Below are positions 54,273 through 63,406 of a stretch of 64,000 nt of DNA, piece by piece. The DNA is from Actinomycetota bacterium (GTDB lineage Bacteria; Actinomycetota; Actinomycetes; S36-B12; UBA5976), in the NCBI GenBank assembly GCA_947452765.1, contig CANGDR010000005.1, forward strand, positions 1 through 64,000, written 5' to 3'. Position 1 is the first letter of the stretch; the number at the start of each line of letters is the position of its first letter. The notes under the pieces were generated by a model. That model was not told where the DNA came from and searched no databases. It saw only the letters and a program-made list of their open reading frames with translations. Position numbers and translations under genes: made by a program.

Positions 54273-54653
54273 ATGGACAAGTATGACGACCGTTCAGCCG
54301 CCGGATTAGAGATGCGCAAGCAGGTGCTTGGCGCGGATTATGTGGAGCGATCACTTGCCAACTCAAATGACTTCTCAGCTCCGCTCCAGGATTTCTTAAA
54401 TGAAAATTGCTGGGGTTTAGTTTGGACCCGCGCAGGACTAGATCCAAAAATTCGCAGCGTAGTTACCTTGACCGCCCTCGCAGCTGGAAATAAATGGAAT
54501 GAATTCCGAACCCATATTCGAGGTGCGATGAATAATGGTTGGACCTCCGACGAACTGCGCGAAATGATTTTGCACATGGCGGTTTATCTAGGAGTGCCAA
54601 CTGCACTAGAAGCATTCCGCGCTGCCTCCGAAGTTGTAAACGAAAAAGCTTAA
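54273..54653 (+). CDS. Carboxymuconolactone decarboxylase-family protein
   Basis: 126 aa all-alpha protein of the PcaC type: MRKQVLGADYVERSLANSND near the start and VVTLTALAAGNKWNEFRTHIRGAMNNGWTSDELREMILHMAVYLGVP. It lacks the CxxC/CxxH of the AhpD branch, so a lactone/decarboxylase role fits better than peroxidase. No other aromatic-ring genes are near. Strong GAGGAG site before the ATG; the 3' end overlaps the convergent gene by 4 nt. Confidence 0.9.
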   Translation: MDKYDDRSAAGLEMRKQVLGADYVERSLANSNDFSAPLQDFLNENCWGLVWTRAGLDPKIRSVVTLTALAAGNKWNEFRTHIRGAMNNGWTSDELREMILHMAVYLGVPTALEAFRAASEVVNEKA

Positions 54654-55564
54654 CTTTTCGGCCAAGCACCAATTCGATTTAGGCGCTTGATTGCGACGTC
54701 TTCCAATGGCGAACTTGGACCTAGCGCAAGGCGTAACGAGCGCAATATTCCACGAGTAACTGGAGCAACAAACTTTAGTGGCTTACCTTTCAGCCCAAGC
54801 ATTTCTTGAAATTCCGTAGGTAACGATGCAACCGCACCATCAAACATTCGGTCATATGCAAGTAGCGCTGTCTTGGAAAGCGGTGGCTTTCGGATAAATT
54901 CCACAACTCGCTTTGTAGTTTCACTTGTAGCAAGTAGCCCGTCATTCTTAAAGCGCTGAATCTCAGCTTGCATTTCGGCTTTAGACATCGGAGCCTTAGT
55001 TAAACCAAGTGGAATTACAGCTTTTGACCATTGGGCGATGTATTCATCCGGTCCGCCAGGGATTTCTTCTTCGCCATAAAGCTCGTGCGTTGTTAAGAAG
55101 GATTCGGTAAATGCAATGTGTACCCAAAGAAGTAGATCGGAATCAGCTGCCTTATAGGGTTTAGTTTCCCCAAGTCCAGTTGTGTATTCGCCTTTAACGT
55201 GATCGTGCATGCGATTAACTCGGCCGGCTTCCAGATCAATCGCTTCTTGAGATCCAAAAGTCATAACAGTAAGCCAACGAGTTGTGCCAGCTAGACGCCC
55301 AAGTGGATCGTGCTCATACCTCGAATGTTGTTCGACGCCTGTGAGACTTCCAGGGTGAAGTGCTTGCATAAGTAATGCGCGAATACCGCCGATAAGCGTT
55401 GCCACATTGCCATGGACTACCCAAGGGGCATCAGATGGCAAATAAAGGCCGGCGGTATCGCCTTCGGCAACGCGATCCATCCATGGCGGAATTCCATCTT
55501 CGGTATTTGTGATGATCCTGCGGAAACGGGTGCCAAAGCGTTCTTGCAACGCGTTACCTGCCAC
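54650..55564 (-). CDS. MpaB-family (DUF2236) heme oxygenase-like protein
   Basis: 304 aa. DUF2236 features: IGGIRALLMQALHPGSLTGVEQHSRYEHDPLGRLAGTTRWL and DLLLWVHIAFTESFLTTHELYG. The family includes latex-clearing proteins and MpaB, heme b oxygenases; the substrate is unknown. The GTG start is preceded by GGGAG 6 nt upstream. A long inverted repeat (55581-55620) lies just upstream. Confidence 0.85.
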   Translation of the reverse strand: MAGNALQERFGTRFRRIITNTEDGIPPWMDRVAEGDTAGLYLPSDAPWVVHGNVATLIGGIRALLMQALHPGSLTGVEQHSRYEHDPLGRLAGTTRWLTVMTFGSQEAIDLEAGRVNRMHDHVKGEYTTGLGETKPYKAADSDLLLWVHIAFTESFLTTHELYGEEEIPGGPDEYIAQWSKAVIPLGLTKAPMSKAEMQAEIQRFKNDGLLATSETTKRVVEFIRKPPLSKTALLAYDRMFDGAVASLPTEFQEMLGLKGKPLKFVAPVTRGILRSLRLALGPSSPLEDVAIKRLNRIGAWPKS

Positions 55565-55580
55565 TTAAGTCTCCCAAGAA

Positions 55581-55620
55581 ATACTGCCTACTTCTCAAAT
55601 CTATGAGAAGTTGGCAGTAT
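55581..55620. repeat. Long inverted repeat in a divergent promoter region
   Basis: ATACTGCC-T-ACTTCTCA and TGAGAAGT-T-GGCAGTAT pair over 16 bp with one T:T mismatch and a 6-nt centre (AATCTA). It sits between the MpaB-like gene (minus) and the serine hydrolase gene (plus). It could be a symmetric operator or an RNA hairpin in the 5' leader of the MpaB-like gene; nothing shows which. Confidence 0.75.
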
Positions 55621-55673
55621 CTGCAGAACTTAAGAACTAGTTACAGCGGCTAAATTGCTGGCAAACTGAAGTC

Positions 55674-57092
55674 GTGGATATTTCATCGGCAATCGCCTAT
55701 ACCGACCAATTCTTTTCTAACTATCTAACTGAGAAGAAGATTCCAGGTTTGGCATATGGCTTGGTTAAAGATGGTCAGCTTGTTCATGTTCAGGGATTTG
55801 GCGAAACCGTAATTGGCTCAGGTTCAGTTCCAAACGGCGAGAGCGCATTTCGGATTGCCTCAATGACTAAGAGTTTTACTGCAACTGCGATTTTGATTCT
55901 GCGGGATCGTGGCGCACTTCGACTTGATGATGAAATAACAAAGTACTTGCCTTGGACTGACAGCATGGGTATTCCGGACAATGGACACGTCATCACGATT
56001 CGTGATTTGTTAACTATGAACGCTGGCCTACCAACCGATGATCCTTGGGGCGATCGGCAAGAAAGTCTAGAAATCGAAACATTCGATGACTTGGTGAGTC
56101 AAGGTTTATCTTTTGCCCGAGCACCAAGAATGGGATTTGAATATTCAAATCTTGGTTATGCGTTACTTGGTCGGGTAATTACCAAAGCCAGCGGCGTGGA
56201 CTATTTGAAGTTTGTGGAATCAGAAATTCACAAACCGCTTGGTATGACTGGAACAACGTATCATCAATCTGATGTTCCAAATGAATCATTCGTTCAGGGT
56301 TACGTGGAATACGAAGCCGGCATGGTTGATGAACCATTAACTATCCCTGGAGCATTTAGCGCCATGGGCGGAATTCTTAGTAGCGTTTCAGATCTTGCAA
56401 AATGGGTTGTTGGATTTCAGGAATCATGGTCATCAGATTCAAAGCATCCGTTACAGCAATGGAGTCGACGTGAAATGCAAGAACCACAGCGTCATGTGCG
56501 CACCACAACATCGCTAGACAACTCAACCGGAGAAATGAAATCAGTAACGACTTCCTACGGTTTCGGTTTATATGTTGATCAAGATTCCTTGCTAGGCAGA
56601 TTTGTTTCTCACAGCGGTGGCTACCCAGGTTTTGGTTCCCACATGCGTTGGCATCCCGAATCAGGTTGGGGAATCATCGGCTTAGGTAATCGCACTTATG
56701 CGCCTATGGGCCCAGCTTGTACCGAGGTCATGAACACCCTGGTCCAAGATCATCACGAAAAAGTTGATCGGACTGAATCCCTGCTTTGGCCAGCCACAGT
56801 TACAGCTATGAAGGTTGTAGAGATATTACTTCTCAAGTGGGATGACGATCTTGCCAGTGCAAACTTTGCAATCAACATGGACATGGATCAGCCGCGTTCT
56901 GAACGGATCGCTGCAATCCGAAGTAGCACTGGCCCCATTGTGGAAATTCAGCGAGTGCCCGACTCCTTCACGAGCACAACTCCCGCTCATGCCAAATGGG
57001 AAATTGTTGGTGAATCGGGTCACATCACAATCGAACTCTTGATGAGCCCTGAATTACCACCAAAAATTCAAACTTTAAAGGTGGCGAAGTGA
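55674..57092 (+). CDS. Serine hydrolase, beta-lactamase/PBP class C family
   Basis: 472 aa. The Ser-x-x-Lys motif is in RIASMTKSFTATA (about residue 65) and the Tyr-x-Asn motif in EYSNLGYALLGR (about 160); a later HSGGYPGFGS is the equivalent of the third motif. No signal peptide is seen, so it may be cytosolic, e.g. a peptidase or esterase. The C-terminal ~110 residues form an extra domain. GTG start; CAAACT lies 6 nt upstream, a weak leaderless -10. Confidence 0.9.
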   Translation: MDISSAIAYTDQFFSNYLTEKKIPGLAYGLVKDGQLVHVQGFGETVIGSGSVPNGESAFRIASMTKSFTATAILILRDRGALRLDDEITKYLPWTDSMGIPDNGHVITIRDLLTMNAGLPTDDPWGDRQESLEIETFDDLVSQGLSFARAPRMGFEYSNLGYALLGRVITKASGVDYLKFVESEIHKPLGMTGTTYHQSDVPNESFVQGYVEYEAGMVDEPLTIPGAFSAMGGILSSVSDLAKWVVGFQESWSSDSKHPLQQWSRREMQEPQRHVRTTTSLDNSTGEMKSVTTSYGFGLYVDQDSLLGRFVSHSGGYPGFGSHMRWHPESGWGIIGLGNRTYAPMGPACTEVMNTLVQDHHEKVDRTESLLWPATVTAMKVVEILLLKWDDDLASANFAINMDMDQPRSERIAAIRSSTGPIVEIQRVPDSFTSTTPAHAKWEIVGESGHITIELLMSPELPPKIQTLKVAK

Positions 57093-57177
57093 CCTCGGTA
57101 GGTAAGTTCTCTAGCAAGACATGCCTAAGATAAATACAGTGCAGTCGACACAGACAGTTTCTCTGGAAAGTTTATAG

Positions 57178-59067
57178 ATGCCACTTCATACGAATACCTC
57201 CGATGATACTGAGTCGCACCATTCCACAGCCGGAACCGCGAGCTTAGTACTAGGTGCAACTGGCGTAGTCTTTGGCGACATTGGTACGAGTCCAATTTAT
57301 GCCTTGCGGGAATCATTCCATGCGGCCGGAACTTCAATCGATGATATTTATGGCGTTATCTCCTTGCTCTTTTGGGCGCTAAACATTGTTGTGACAATTA
57401 AGTATTTGTCATTCGTAATGCGCGCTGATAACAATGGCGAAGGTGGCATCCTCGCACTCTTATCTTTAATGCCCCGCAAGATTCGTGGACCTAAGACCCC
57501 GAAGCACAAATTAATTTTAGTTTTAGTTCTGATTGGTACAGCGCTTCTGTTTGGTGATGGAGTTTTAACACCAGCAATCTCAGTGCTTTCTGCAACTGAA
57601 GGTCTTTCCTTAGTTAACGAGAATTTAGCAAGTGCAGCTGTGCCACTAACAGTAGTAATCCTTGCAGTGCTATTCATGGTGCAATCACGTGGAACGCACA
57701 CGATCGGAAATATTTTTGGCCCAGTAATGATCTGGTGGTTTGGGTTAATTGGTGGACTAGGTATTTATCGATTTGCGCAAGAACCATCGGTGATCAAAGC
57801 GCTCTCTCCGGTCTATGCCATTGAATACATCGGTCATAGTGGTCTAAAAACTTTTGTCATTCTTGCTTCCGTAATTCTTTGTATTACTGGTGCAGAGGCG
57901 CTTTACGCAGACATGGGTCACTTCGGCGCCAATCCAATTCGTTGGGCATGGATGTTCCTAGTTGGCCCAGCTTTGATTCTTTGCTACTTGGGTCAAGCCG
58001 CATTCGTAGTTCATAATCCGGAAGCAACTGCAAACCCGTTCTTCGCACTGGCGCCAAATAGTGCCCTTACAGTGGTGTTAGTAATTTCGGCGACACTTGC
58101 AACCGTCATTGCTTCGCAGGCTTTGATTACCGGAGTATTTTCACTTTCGCGGCAGGCCGTGCAACTTGGCCTATTCCCGCGCCTTACGATTCTGCATACG
58201 AATGCCGATCATGAAGGCCAGATTTATGTGCCAATCGTGAACTGGTTGGTCGGTATCACCAGCATTGCACTTGTGGTTGGATTCAAGTCTTCATCTGCTC
58301 TCGCTAGTGCTTACGTATTAGCAATTTCTGGAACTATGGCAATCACAACTCTGGCCTTCCACATCGTTGCACGCGAAGTGTGGGAATGGCCGCTCAAAAA
58401 AATCCTGCCATTAACTATTGGTTTCTCGATCGTTGACTTGTCATTTTTGGTAGCTACTTCATCCCACATTTTCAAAGGTGGTTGGGTGCCAATCGCACTC
58501 GGCGGTGTAGTTTTTGCAGTCATGTCGATCTGGCGTGCAGGCAACCGTGCCCTAAACCGACGTATGCGCGAGTCCAGCCGTACTTGGCAGGACATTTACT
58601 ACGGGTTGGAAACCGGTGAAATTGCTACCGTTCCGGGAACTGCAATCTTCATGGCATCCCCTGCAGAAATGGTCCCATCAGCGCTGATCTCACACGTAAC
58701 TGTGATGCACTCACTTCCGGAGCAAGTAATTGTGGTGACCGTTAAGTCCGACACTCAGCCGATTAGTACAACGCCAGTTCTTTGTGATCACATTTCAGAT
58801 CGCCTATGCCGCGTCACTATCTATGCGGGCTACATGGAATCCATCAAGCTGCCTGAAGTTCTTGCCACTGCAGTTTTAGGCGATAAAGAAAAGGACGCTA
58901 CGTATTACCTTTCCGAACGCCACTTCCTTGCCTCGGATACCGGATCTTTAGGTCATCGCACCGAAGCGCTATTTGAAATCTTGCATCGCAACTCGGTGTC
59001 ACCAACTGCGTTCTATGGTCTGCCTTACGATCGCGTAATCACTATCGGTACTCGTATCGACCTATAA
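57178..59067 (+). CDS. kup: Potassium uptake protein Kup
   Basis: 629 aa with twelve membrane segments in the first ~440 residues and a cytoplasmic C-terminal domain. LGATGVVFGDIGTSPIYALRESF and GALLFGDGVLTPAISVLSATEG (as GTALLFGDG...) are Kup signatures; GAEALYADMGHFG and IASQALITGVFSLSRQAVQLG follow. It imports potassium with protons. GGAAAG lies 7 nt before the ATG. Kup/KimA-type transporters are inhibited by c-di-AMP in several Gram-positives, which links it to disA in this window. Confidence 0.96.
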   Translation: MPLHTNTSDDTESHHSTAGTASLVLGATGVVFGDIGTSPIYALRESFHAAGTSIDDIYGVISLLFWALNIVVTIKYLSFVMRADNNGEGGILALLSLMPRKIRGPKTPKHKLILVLVLIGTALLFGDGVLTPAISVLSATEGLSLVNENLASAAVPLTVVILAVLFMVQSRGTHTIGNIFGPVMIWWFGLIGGLGIYRFAQEPSVIKALSPVYAIEYIGHSGLKTFVILASVILCITGAEALYADMGHFGANPIRWAWMFLVGPALILCYLGQAAFVVHNPEATANPFFALAPNSALTVVLVISATLATVIASQALITGVFSLSRQAVQLGLFPRLTILHTNADHEGQIYVPIVNWLVGITSIALVVGFKSSSALASAYVLAISGTMAITTLAFHIVAREVWEWPLKKILPLTIGFSIVDLSFLVATSSHIFKGGWVPIALGGVVFAVMSIWRAGNRALNRRMRESSRTWQDIYYGLETGEIATVPGTAIFMASPAEMVPSALISHVTVMHSLPEQVIVVTVKSDTQPISTTPVLCDHISDRLCRVTIYAGYMESIKLPEVLATAVLGDKEKDATYYLSERHFLASDTGSLGHRTEALFEILHRNSVSPTAFYGLPYDRVITIGTRIDL

Positions 59068-59074
59068 ATTCCAT

Positions 59075-59116
59075 AACTAAAGCCCGCTCTCGCAATTGTG
59101 AGCGGGCTTTAGTTTT
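59075..59116. terminator. Bidirectional intrinsic terminator between kup and hisD-like gene
   Basis: AACTAAAGCCCGCTC pairs with GAGCGGGCTTTAGTT (15 bp, 10-nt loop TCGCAATTGT). A T-rich tail follows on the plus strand (TTTAGTTTT) and an A/T-rich run mirrors it. It ends both kup (plus) and the convergent HisD-like gene (minus). Confidence 0.9.
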
Positions 59117-59121
59117 AGGTT

Positions 59122-60444
59122 TTACTTACCTGCTTCGAGCAATTCAATACGAAGATCAGCAGTTGCCTTGTGAGCAGACATACCTTCGAATCCTGCGATT
59201 GCTGAGTTATGCGGAGCAACCTGCATTGTGGATTCGCGGGTTGAGGTTTGGTATGTGACGGGCTTTAGGAAGCGACCGACTGACAAACCTGAGGTGTACT
59301 TTGCGCCACCACCGGTTGGAAGTACGTGGTTAGTTCCGGTGGTTCCCTTGTCAGCATAAGAGACTGTGGACCATTCGCCGATGAACAGCGATCCGTAGTT
59401 CTTCAAATGCTTTAGGTAGTAGTCATTGTCACTAGTTAAGATTTCCAAATGTTCTGGGGCCAAAGTGTCCATAACTTCGATCGCATCATCTGGGGACTTA
59501 ACTAAGTAAACCGTTCCGTAGTCACGCCAAGCTGGGCCTGCGATGTACTCAGTTGAAAGTTCTGCAAGCTGACGCTTAACTTCCTGAATTACGGCAAGAC
59601 CTAGTTCACGAGAGGTTGTCACTAGTGAAGCTGGAGACTGCATACCGTGTTCTGCTTGACCCAAAAGGTCGCAAGCAACCATGCGAGCATCTGCGGAATC
59701 ATCAGCGATGACTGCGACTTCGGACGGTCCAGCAAGTAAGTCGATTCCAACGCGACCAAATAACTGACGCTTGGCTTCAGCAACGTAGGCATTGCCTGCG
59801 CCAACCAAAATGTCTACTGGCTTTTCCCCAAGTAGACCAAATGTCATGGCAGCTAGTGCCTGCACGCCACCAAGGATGAATGTGCGATCTACCCCGGATA
59901 GGTAGGCGGAGTAAAGCACGGCATCGTTACCACCAGTTTCAGACATCGGCGGAGTGCAAGCCATTGTCATTGGTACGCCAGCAACTTTGGAAACTCCGAC
60001 GGTCATAAAGGCAGAAGAAAGAATTGGGAAGTTACCTGCAGGCAAGTAAGCACCAACGCGCTCGATTGGGATGTACTTCTGGCCCAATACAACACCGGGC
60101 GTTGTCTCTAATTCGAAATCAACTAGGTGCTTGCGAGTTTCGGTTGCGAACATCTTGGTGCGCTCTGAACCAATTTCTAATGCCTTACGAAGCTCTGGCG
60201 AAAGCTTGTCGCCTGTCTTTGCTAGATCGGCAGCGCTAAGTTCGAAGTCTTTATCCCACTTGTCTAAATTGCGGGAATACTTGCGAACTGCATCAATGCC
60301 ATTCTTTTCAATTTCAGAAAGCATCTTTGACACAGTCTCGATGACTTCGGGCAAACGCTGGGCTGGAGGCGAATCGAGTTCTGGTGCTTTAAGCACTTCG
60401 ATTTCGGCTTTTAGGAACTTCTTGTCGGCTTCTGTAATACGCAT
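59122..60444 (-). CDS. Histidinol dehydrogenase-family enzyme, probably catabolic
   Basis: 440 aa. All expected HisD residues are visible: zinc ligands in LGQAEHGMQS and the later SAHKATADLR, the catalytic EH in LAPEHLEIL, and TTGTNHVLPTGGGA. No his biosynthesis gene is nearby; the gene is divergent from an Asp/Glu racemase and a DadA-like oxidase. In other bacteria HisD paralogues in such settings oxidise other amino alcohols or diols (for example sulfopropanediol), so a catabolic role is more likely than histidine synthesis. The name hisD is not assigned for this reason. Confidence 0.88.
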   Translation of the reverse strand: MRITEADKKFLKAEIEVLKAPELDSPPAQRLPEVIETVSKMLSEIEKNGIDAVRKYSRNLDKWDKDFELSAADLAKTGDKLSPELRKALEIGSERTKMFATETRKHLVDFELETTPGVVLGQKYIPIERVGAYLPAGNFPILSSAFMTVGVSKVAGVPMTMACTPPMSETGGNDAVLYSAYLSGVDRTFILGGVQALAAMTFGLLGEKPVDILVGAGNAYVAEAKRQLFGRVGIDLLAGPSEVAVIADDSADARMVACDLLGQAEHGMQSPASLVTTSRELGLAVIQEVKRQLAELSTEYIAGPAWRDYGTVYLVKSPDDAIEVMDTLAPEHLEILTSDNDYYLKHLKNYGSLFIGEWSTVSYADKGTTGTNHVLPTGGGAKYTSGLSVGRFLKPVTYQTSTRESTMQVAPHNSAIAGFEGMSAHKATADLRIELLEAGK

Positions 60445-60496
60445 GATTAAAACGTACTTCCCTTCTTAGGTATTTCGCTCATTTTTGCAATCCTTC

Positions 60497-60588
60497 AACC
60501 CTAGGTTGATTTATCAAGCATTTCAATGTGCTTGACTCTATTAACCATAGGGTTAAGAATGATTATTGCATGCAGACTTGTATGCAAT
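60497..60588. promoter_or_regulatory. Divergent promoter/operator region with nested inverted repeats
   Basis: Between the HisD-like gene and the racemase gene lie an outer repeat AACCCTAGGTTGAT (60497-60510) with ATTAACCATAGGGTT (60540-60554), an inner repeat TCAAGCA-N8-TGCTTGA (60514-60535) and ATTGCAT-N10-ATGCAAT (60565-60588). A plus promoter TTGACT-N17-AAGAAT (60532-60560) overlaps them. The last repeat lies near the start of transcription and could bind the GntR/FCD regulator encoded at 62666-63313. Confidence 0.6.
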
Positions 60589-60606
60589 AAACGGGTTGGG
60601 GCATAA

Positions 60607-61341
60607 ATGATTTATGAAGCTCGCGCTGGTCAGGTCGCCTACGGTTATGCAATCGGAATGTTGTGTGCCGAATGGAATATCCCGTTTATCCCGGGTGACT
60701 TGAATAACGCAAATACGTTCCCGTTCCCGGTCCGCTACGAGTCAGTACCTGGTGTTTCAGGTGCTGATGTTTTGCGTGGTGGCGGTTCTAGTTTTGCCGA
60801 TGCGATGGCGCAGGCTGCTAAGAAGCTGGAAGCCGAAGGGGTGCGTGCAATCACTGGAAACTGCGGCTTTATGGCAGCGTTTCAGGATCACGTTGCTAGC
60901 CAAGTTTCCATCCCGGTGTTTCTAACCAGCTTGCTGCAAGTTCCAATGCTCACCAAGATGCTAAACCCTAAACATAATCTTGGAATTCTTACGGCAAATT
61001 CTGCTTCGCTAAGTTCTGAACTTCTAGGAATGGCTGGAATCACTGACATTGATCGTCTTTCGATTCAAGGTATGGAGACTTATTCGCATTTCAACGATGT
61101 AATTCTCAAAGAGATAGGAACATTAGACGAAGACAGGATGCGGATGGAAGTTGTGCAAGCTGCAAAAGATTTGATAAAGCGCGATCCATCAATCCGGGCT
61201 TTCATGTTCGAGTGCAGCGATCTACCGCCGTATAGTAAGGCAGTTGAACAAGCCACTGGATTACCCGTTTTCGATTGGGCGAGTTACATCACATATGTCT
61301 ACAACGCGGTTGTTCCGCATGACTACGACGGGATTTGCTGA
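60607..61341 (+). CDS. Aspartate/glutamate racemase-family protein
   Basis: 244 aa of the Asp/Glu/hydantoin racemase superfamily. Two candidate catalytic cysteines are in ITGNCGFMAAFQ (about 83) and MFECSDLPPYS (about 202), at the spacing usual for the two-Cys fold. GGGG precedes the ATG by 5 nt. Together with a HisD-like dehydrogenase and a DadA-like oxidase it suggests breakdown of a D- or unusual amino acid; substrate unknown. Confidence 0.87.
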   Translation: MIYEARAGQVAYGYAIGMLCAEWNIPFIPGDLNNANTFPFPVRYESVPGVSGADVLRGGGSSFADAMAQAAKKLEAEGVRAITGNCGFMAAFQDHVASQVSIPVFLTSLLQVPMLTKMLNPKHNLGILTANSASLSSELLGMAGITDIDRLSIQGMETYSHFNDVILKEIGTLDEDRMRMEVVQAAKDLIKRDPSIRAFMFECSDLPPYSKAVEQATGLPVFDWASYITYVYNAVVPHDYDGIC

Positions 61342-61376
61342 AACACTTGATAAAGAAATTTACCTAGGAGATACAC

Positions 61377-62636
61377 ATGCGCACAATTGTTGTTGGTGGC
61401 GGAGTAGTTGGTATTACAACTGCTTATTACTTAGCTAAAGAAGGTCACGAAGTTGTTGTGATCGATAAAGCAACTGATGTGGGAACGGAAGCCACCGCGG
61501 TTAATGCTGGGCTCATCGCACCGGCACACTGCTTTGCTTGGGCTTCTCCTGCCGCTCCAAAGATGTTGGTTAGGTCGTTATTCGGCGAAAAGACATCGAT
61601 TCGAGTCAAGCCATCTTTGAATCCTCGTTTCCTTTGGTGGGGGATGCAGTTTATGCGTGAATGTACTTCAGAGCGTGCTGCAATTAATACTTTGGCCAAA
61701 ATGCACTTGTGCGATTACAGCCAAACAAAACTCAAAGAACTTTCTAAGACTGAAGACATTGATTACCAAGGTGTAGACAAGGGTTTACTTTACCTTTATC
61801 GAGATGCCCAAGAGCTTGAACTTGGCATGATGAAAATGAAGCTGCTGATCGACAATGGTCAAAAGTTGGATCAACTAGATATGAAGGGTTTGGCTGCTGT
61901 TGATCCAGCATTTGCTAACTCAAAGGTTGAACTTGCCGGCGCAATTCATGCGCCCAATGATGGCAGTGGTAATTCACAACTTTTTACTCAGAAGTTAATG
62001 GAAGTTCTTAAGCGCATGGGTGTTGAATTCCAACTTGGTACAACTGCGAAAGCTTTTGTCGCAGATGGCAACAAGATCACGCGGTTAAAGACTGATAAGG
62101 GCGATTTCATCGCTGACAATTTTGTCCTAGCTATGGGCGTTTGGAGTCCATTCCTTTCTCGTACCGTTGGCCAAAACCTTCCGGTTTACCCGGCAAAGGG
62201 TTTTTCAATGACATTCGACCTGAAGGATAAAGCAAAGGCACCTGAACTTGGCGGTGTTGATGAAAAGACTTTGGTGGCTTGGTCACCAATGGGCGACAAG
62301 ATTCGAATTTCCTCAACTGCAATGTTCAGTGGTTTTGATAAGTCACATAAGCCAGAAGACTTCGAAGCTATTCGTGGAACGGCAAGCGAACTATGGCCGG
62401 ACGCTGCTGATTGGCAAGCTGGTTCGATGACAGCAGGCTTTCGCCCGATGACGCCTGATGGCCCGCCAATTATTGGTAAGGGAAAGAAGCATTCCAATCT
62501 TTTTTACAACACTGGTCATGGACACATGGGTTGGACTATGTCATGTGGATCTAGTGCTGCAATTGTTGACATCATTGCGGGCCGAACACCTGAAATAGAC
62601 ATGGATGCATTCGTGGTCCGCTCAATCCGAAAGTAA
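61377..62636 (+). CDS. FAD-dependent D-amino acid dehydrogenase (DadA-like)
   Basis: 419 aa DAO-family enzyme: TIVVGGGVVGITTAYYLAKEGHEVVVIDK at the N-terminus, EATAVNAGLIAPAH near residue 40, and GFRPMTPDGPPIIGKG with YNTGHGHMGWTMSCGS at the C-terminus, all typical of DadA. It deaminates D-amino acids to 2-oxoacids. AGGAG lies 6 nt before the ATG. It follows the racemase gene by 35 nt and is in the same unit. Confidence 0.92.
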   Translation: MRTIVVGGGVVGITTAYYLAKEGHEVVVIDKATDVGTEATAVNAGLIAPAHCFAWASPAAPKMLVRSLFGEKTSIRVKPSLNPRFLWWGMQFMRECTSERAAINTLAKMHLCDYSQTKLKELSKTEDIDYQGVDKGLLYLYRDAQELELGMMKMKLLIDNGQKLDQLDMKGLAAVDPAFANSKVELAGAIHAPNDGSGNSQLFTQKLMEVLKRMGVEFQLGTTAKAFVADGNKITRLKTDKGDFIADNFVLAMGVWSPFLSRTVGQNLPVYPAKGFSMTFDLKDKAKAPELGGVDEKTLVAWSPMGDKIRISSTAMFSGFDKSHKPEDFEAIRGTASELWPDAADWQAGSMTAGFRPMTPDGPPIIGKGKKHSNLFYNTGHGHMGWTMSCGSSAAIVDIIAGRTPEIDMDAFVVRSIRK

Positions 62637-62665
62637 TTCGCGAGTAAATTTAGCTAACTTGTTGA

Positions 62666-63313
62666 TTAACGCAGCTTGCGCAACGTAACTTCAAGCGCCT
62701 CGATTACATGTTGTTGTGCAGCGTCTTCGGCAGCATCACCATCGTGGGCTTTGATGGCTTTCAAAATTAGGGCGTGACCCTTGACTGACTGTCTAGTTTC
62801 TTCAGGTGTGTATTGTTCTGAAATTCGGAAATTAAAGAAATGCTGACTGTTGCTTCGATTGAGTTGGCCAATCCGTTCATTGCCACAAACATTAAAGATT
62901 GCCTTATGAAAATGGGTATTAAGGTCCACCAGTAATTCCCGCATACCTGGTTGGGCCAAGTTCTCTTTATGGGCACCGATCGCTTCAATCTCTTTATAAG
63001 CTGCGCTACCTGTCTTTTCGGCTGCCAGCCGAGCGGCCATACCTTCGAGTGCCGCCCGAACTTGGTAAATTTCTACGATTTCATCGCGGGTATGTTCTCG
63101 CACGATATATCCGCGTCGCGCAGGTGAAACAAGTCCTTCGGCTTCCAGTAGTTGGAGTGCTTCCCGAATAGGAGTTCGCGAAGTTTTTAAGCGTTCGGCT
63201 AGGTCGGCCGCAATCAGTCGTTCATTTGGGCGTAATTTCCCTTGGATTATTTCATCCCGAATCTGGGTTAGCGCTTCAAGCGTTAATGATCGATTAGGTG
63301 ACGAAAGAGTCAT
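62666..63313 (-). CDS. GntR-family regulator, FCD (FadR) subgroup
   Basis: 215 aa from the ATG at 63313 (MTLSSPNRSLTLEALTQIR), 8 nt after AAGGG. The winged helix-turn-helix is LAERLKTSRTPIREALQLLEAEGLVSPARRGYIV; the all-helical FCD ligand domain (about 80-210) binds small carboxylates, often with a metal (DLNTHFHKAIF). It is probably the local regulator of the surrounding catabolic genes. The ORF-track start at 63382 adds residues not like the family. Confidence 0.92.
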   Translation of the reverse strand: MTLSSPNRSLTLEALTQIRDEIIQGKLRPNERLIAADLAERLKTSRTPIREALQLLEAEGLVSPARRGYIVREHTRDEIVEIYQVRAALEGMAARLAAEKTGSAAYKEIEAIGAHKENLAQPGMRELLVDLNTHFHKAIFNVCGNERIGQLNRSNSQHFFNFRISEQYTPEETRQSVKGHALILKAIKAHDGDAAEDAAQQHVIEALEVTLRKLR

Positions 63314-63406
63314 TCTGTCTGCCCTTAATCCGTATAAACTAAACGCTTTAATCCTAGCGCGCAGGTAGAATTGAAGTAACACAGATCAACGTTATGGATT
63401 CCTCGC

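Noticed and set aside
59122-60444. Calling the HisD-family gene biosynthetic hisD
   Set aside because: Active-site residues are present, but no other his gene is near and the neighbours are catabolic, so the role is left open.
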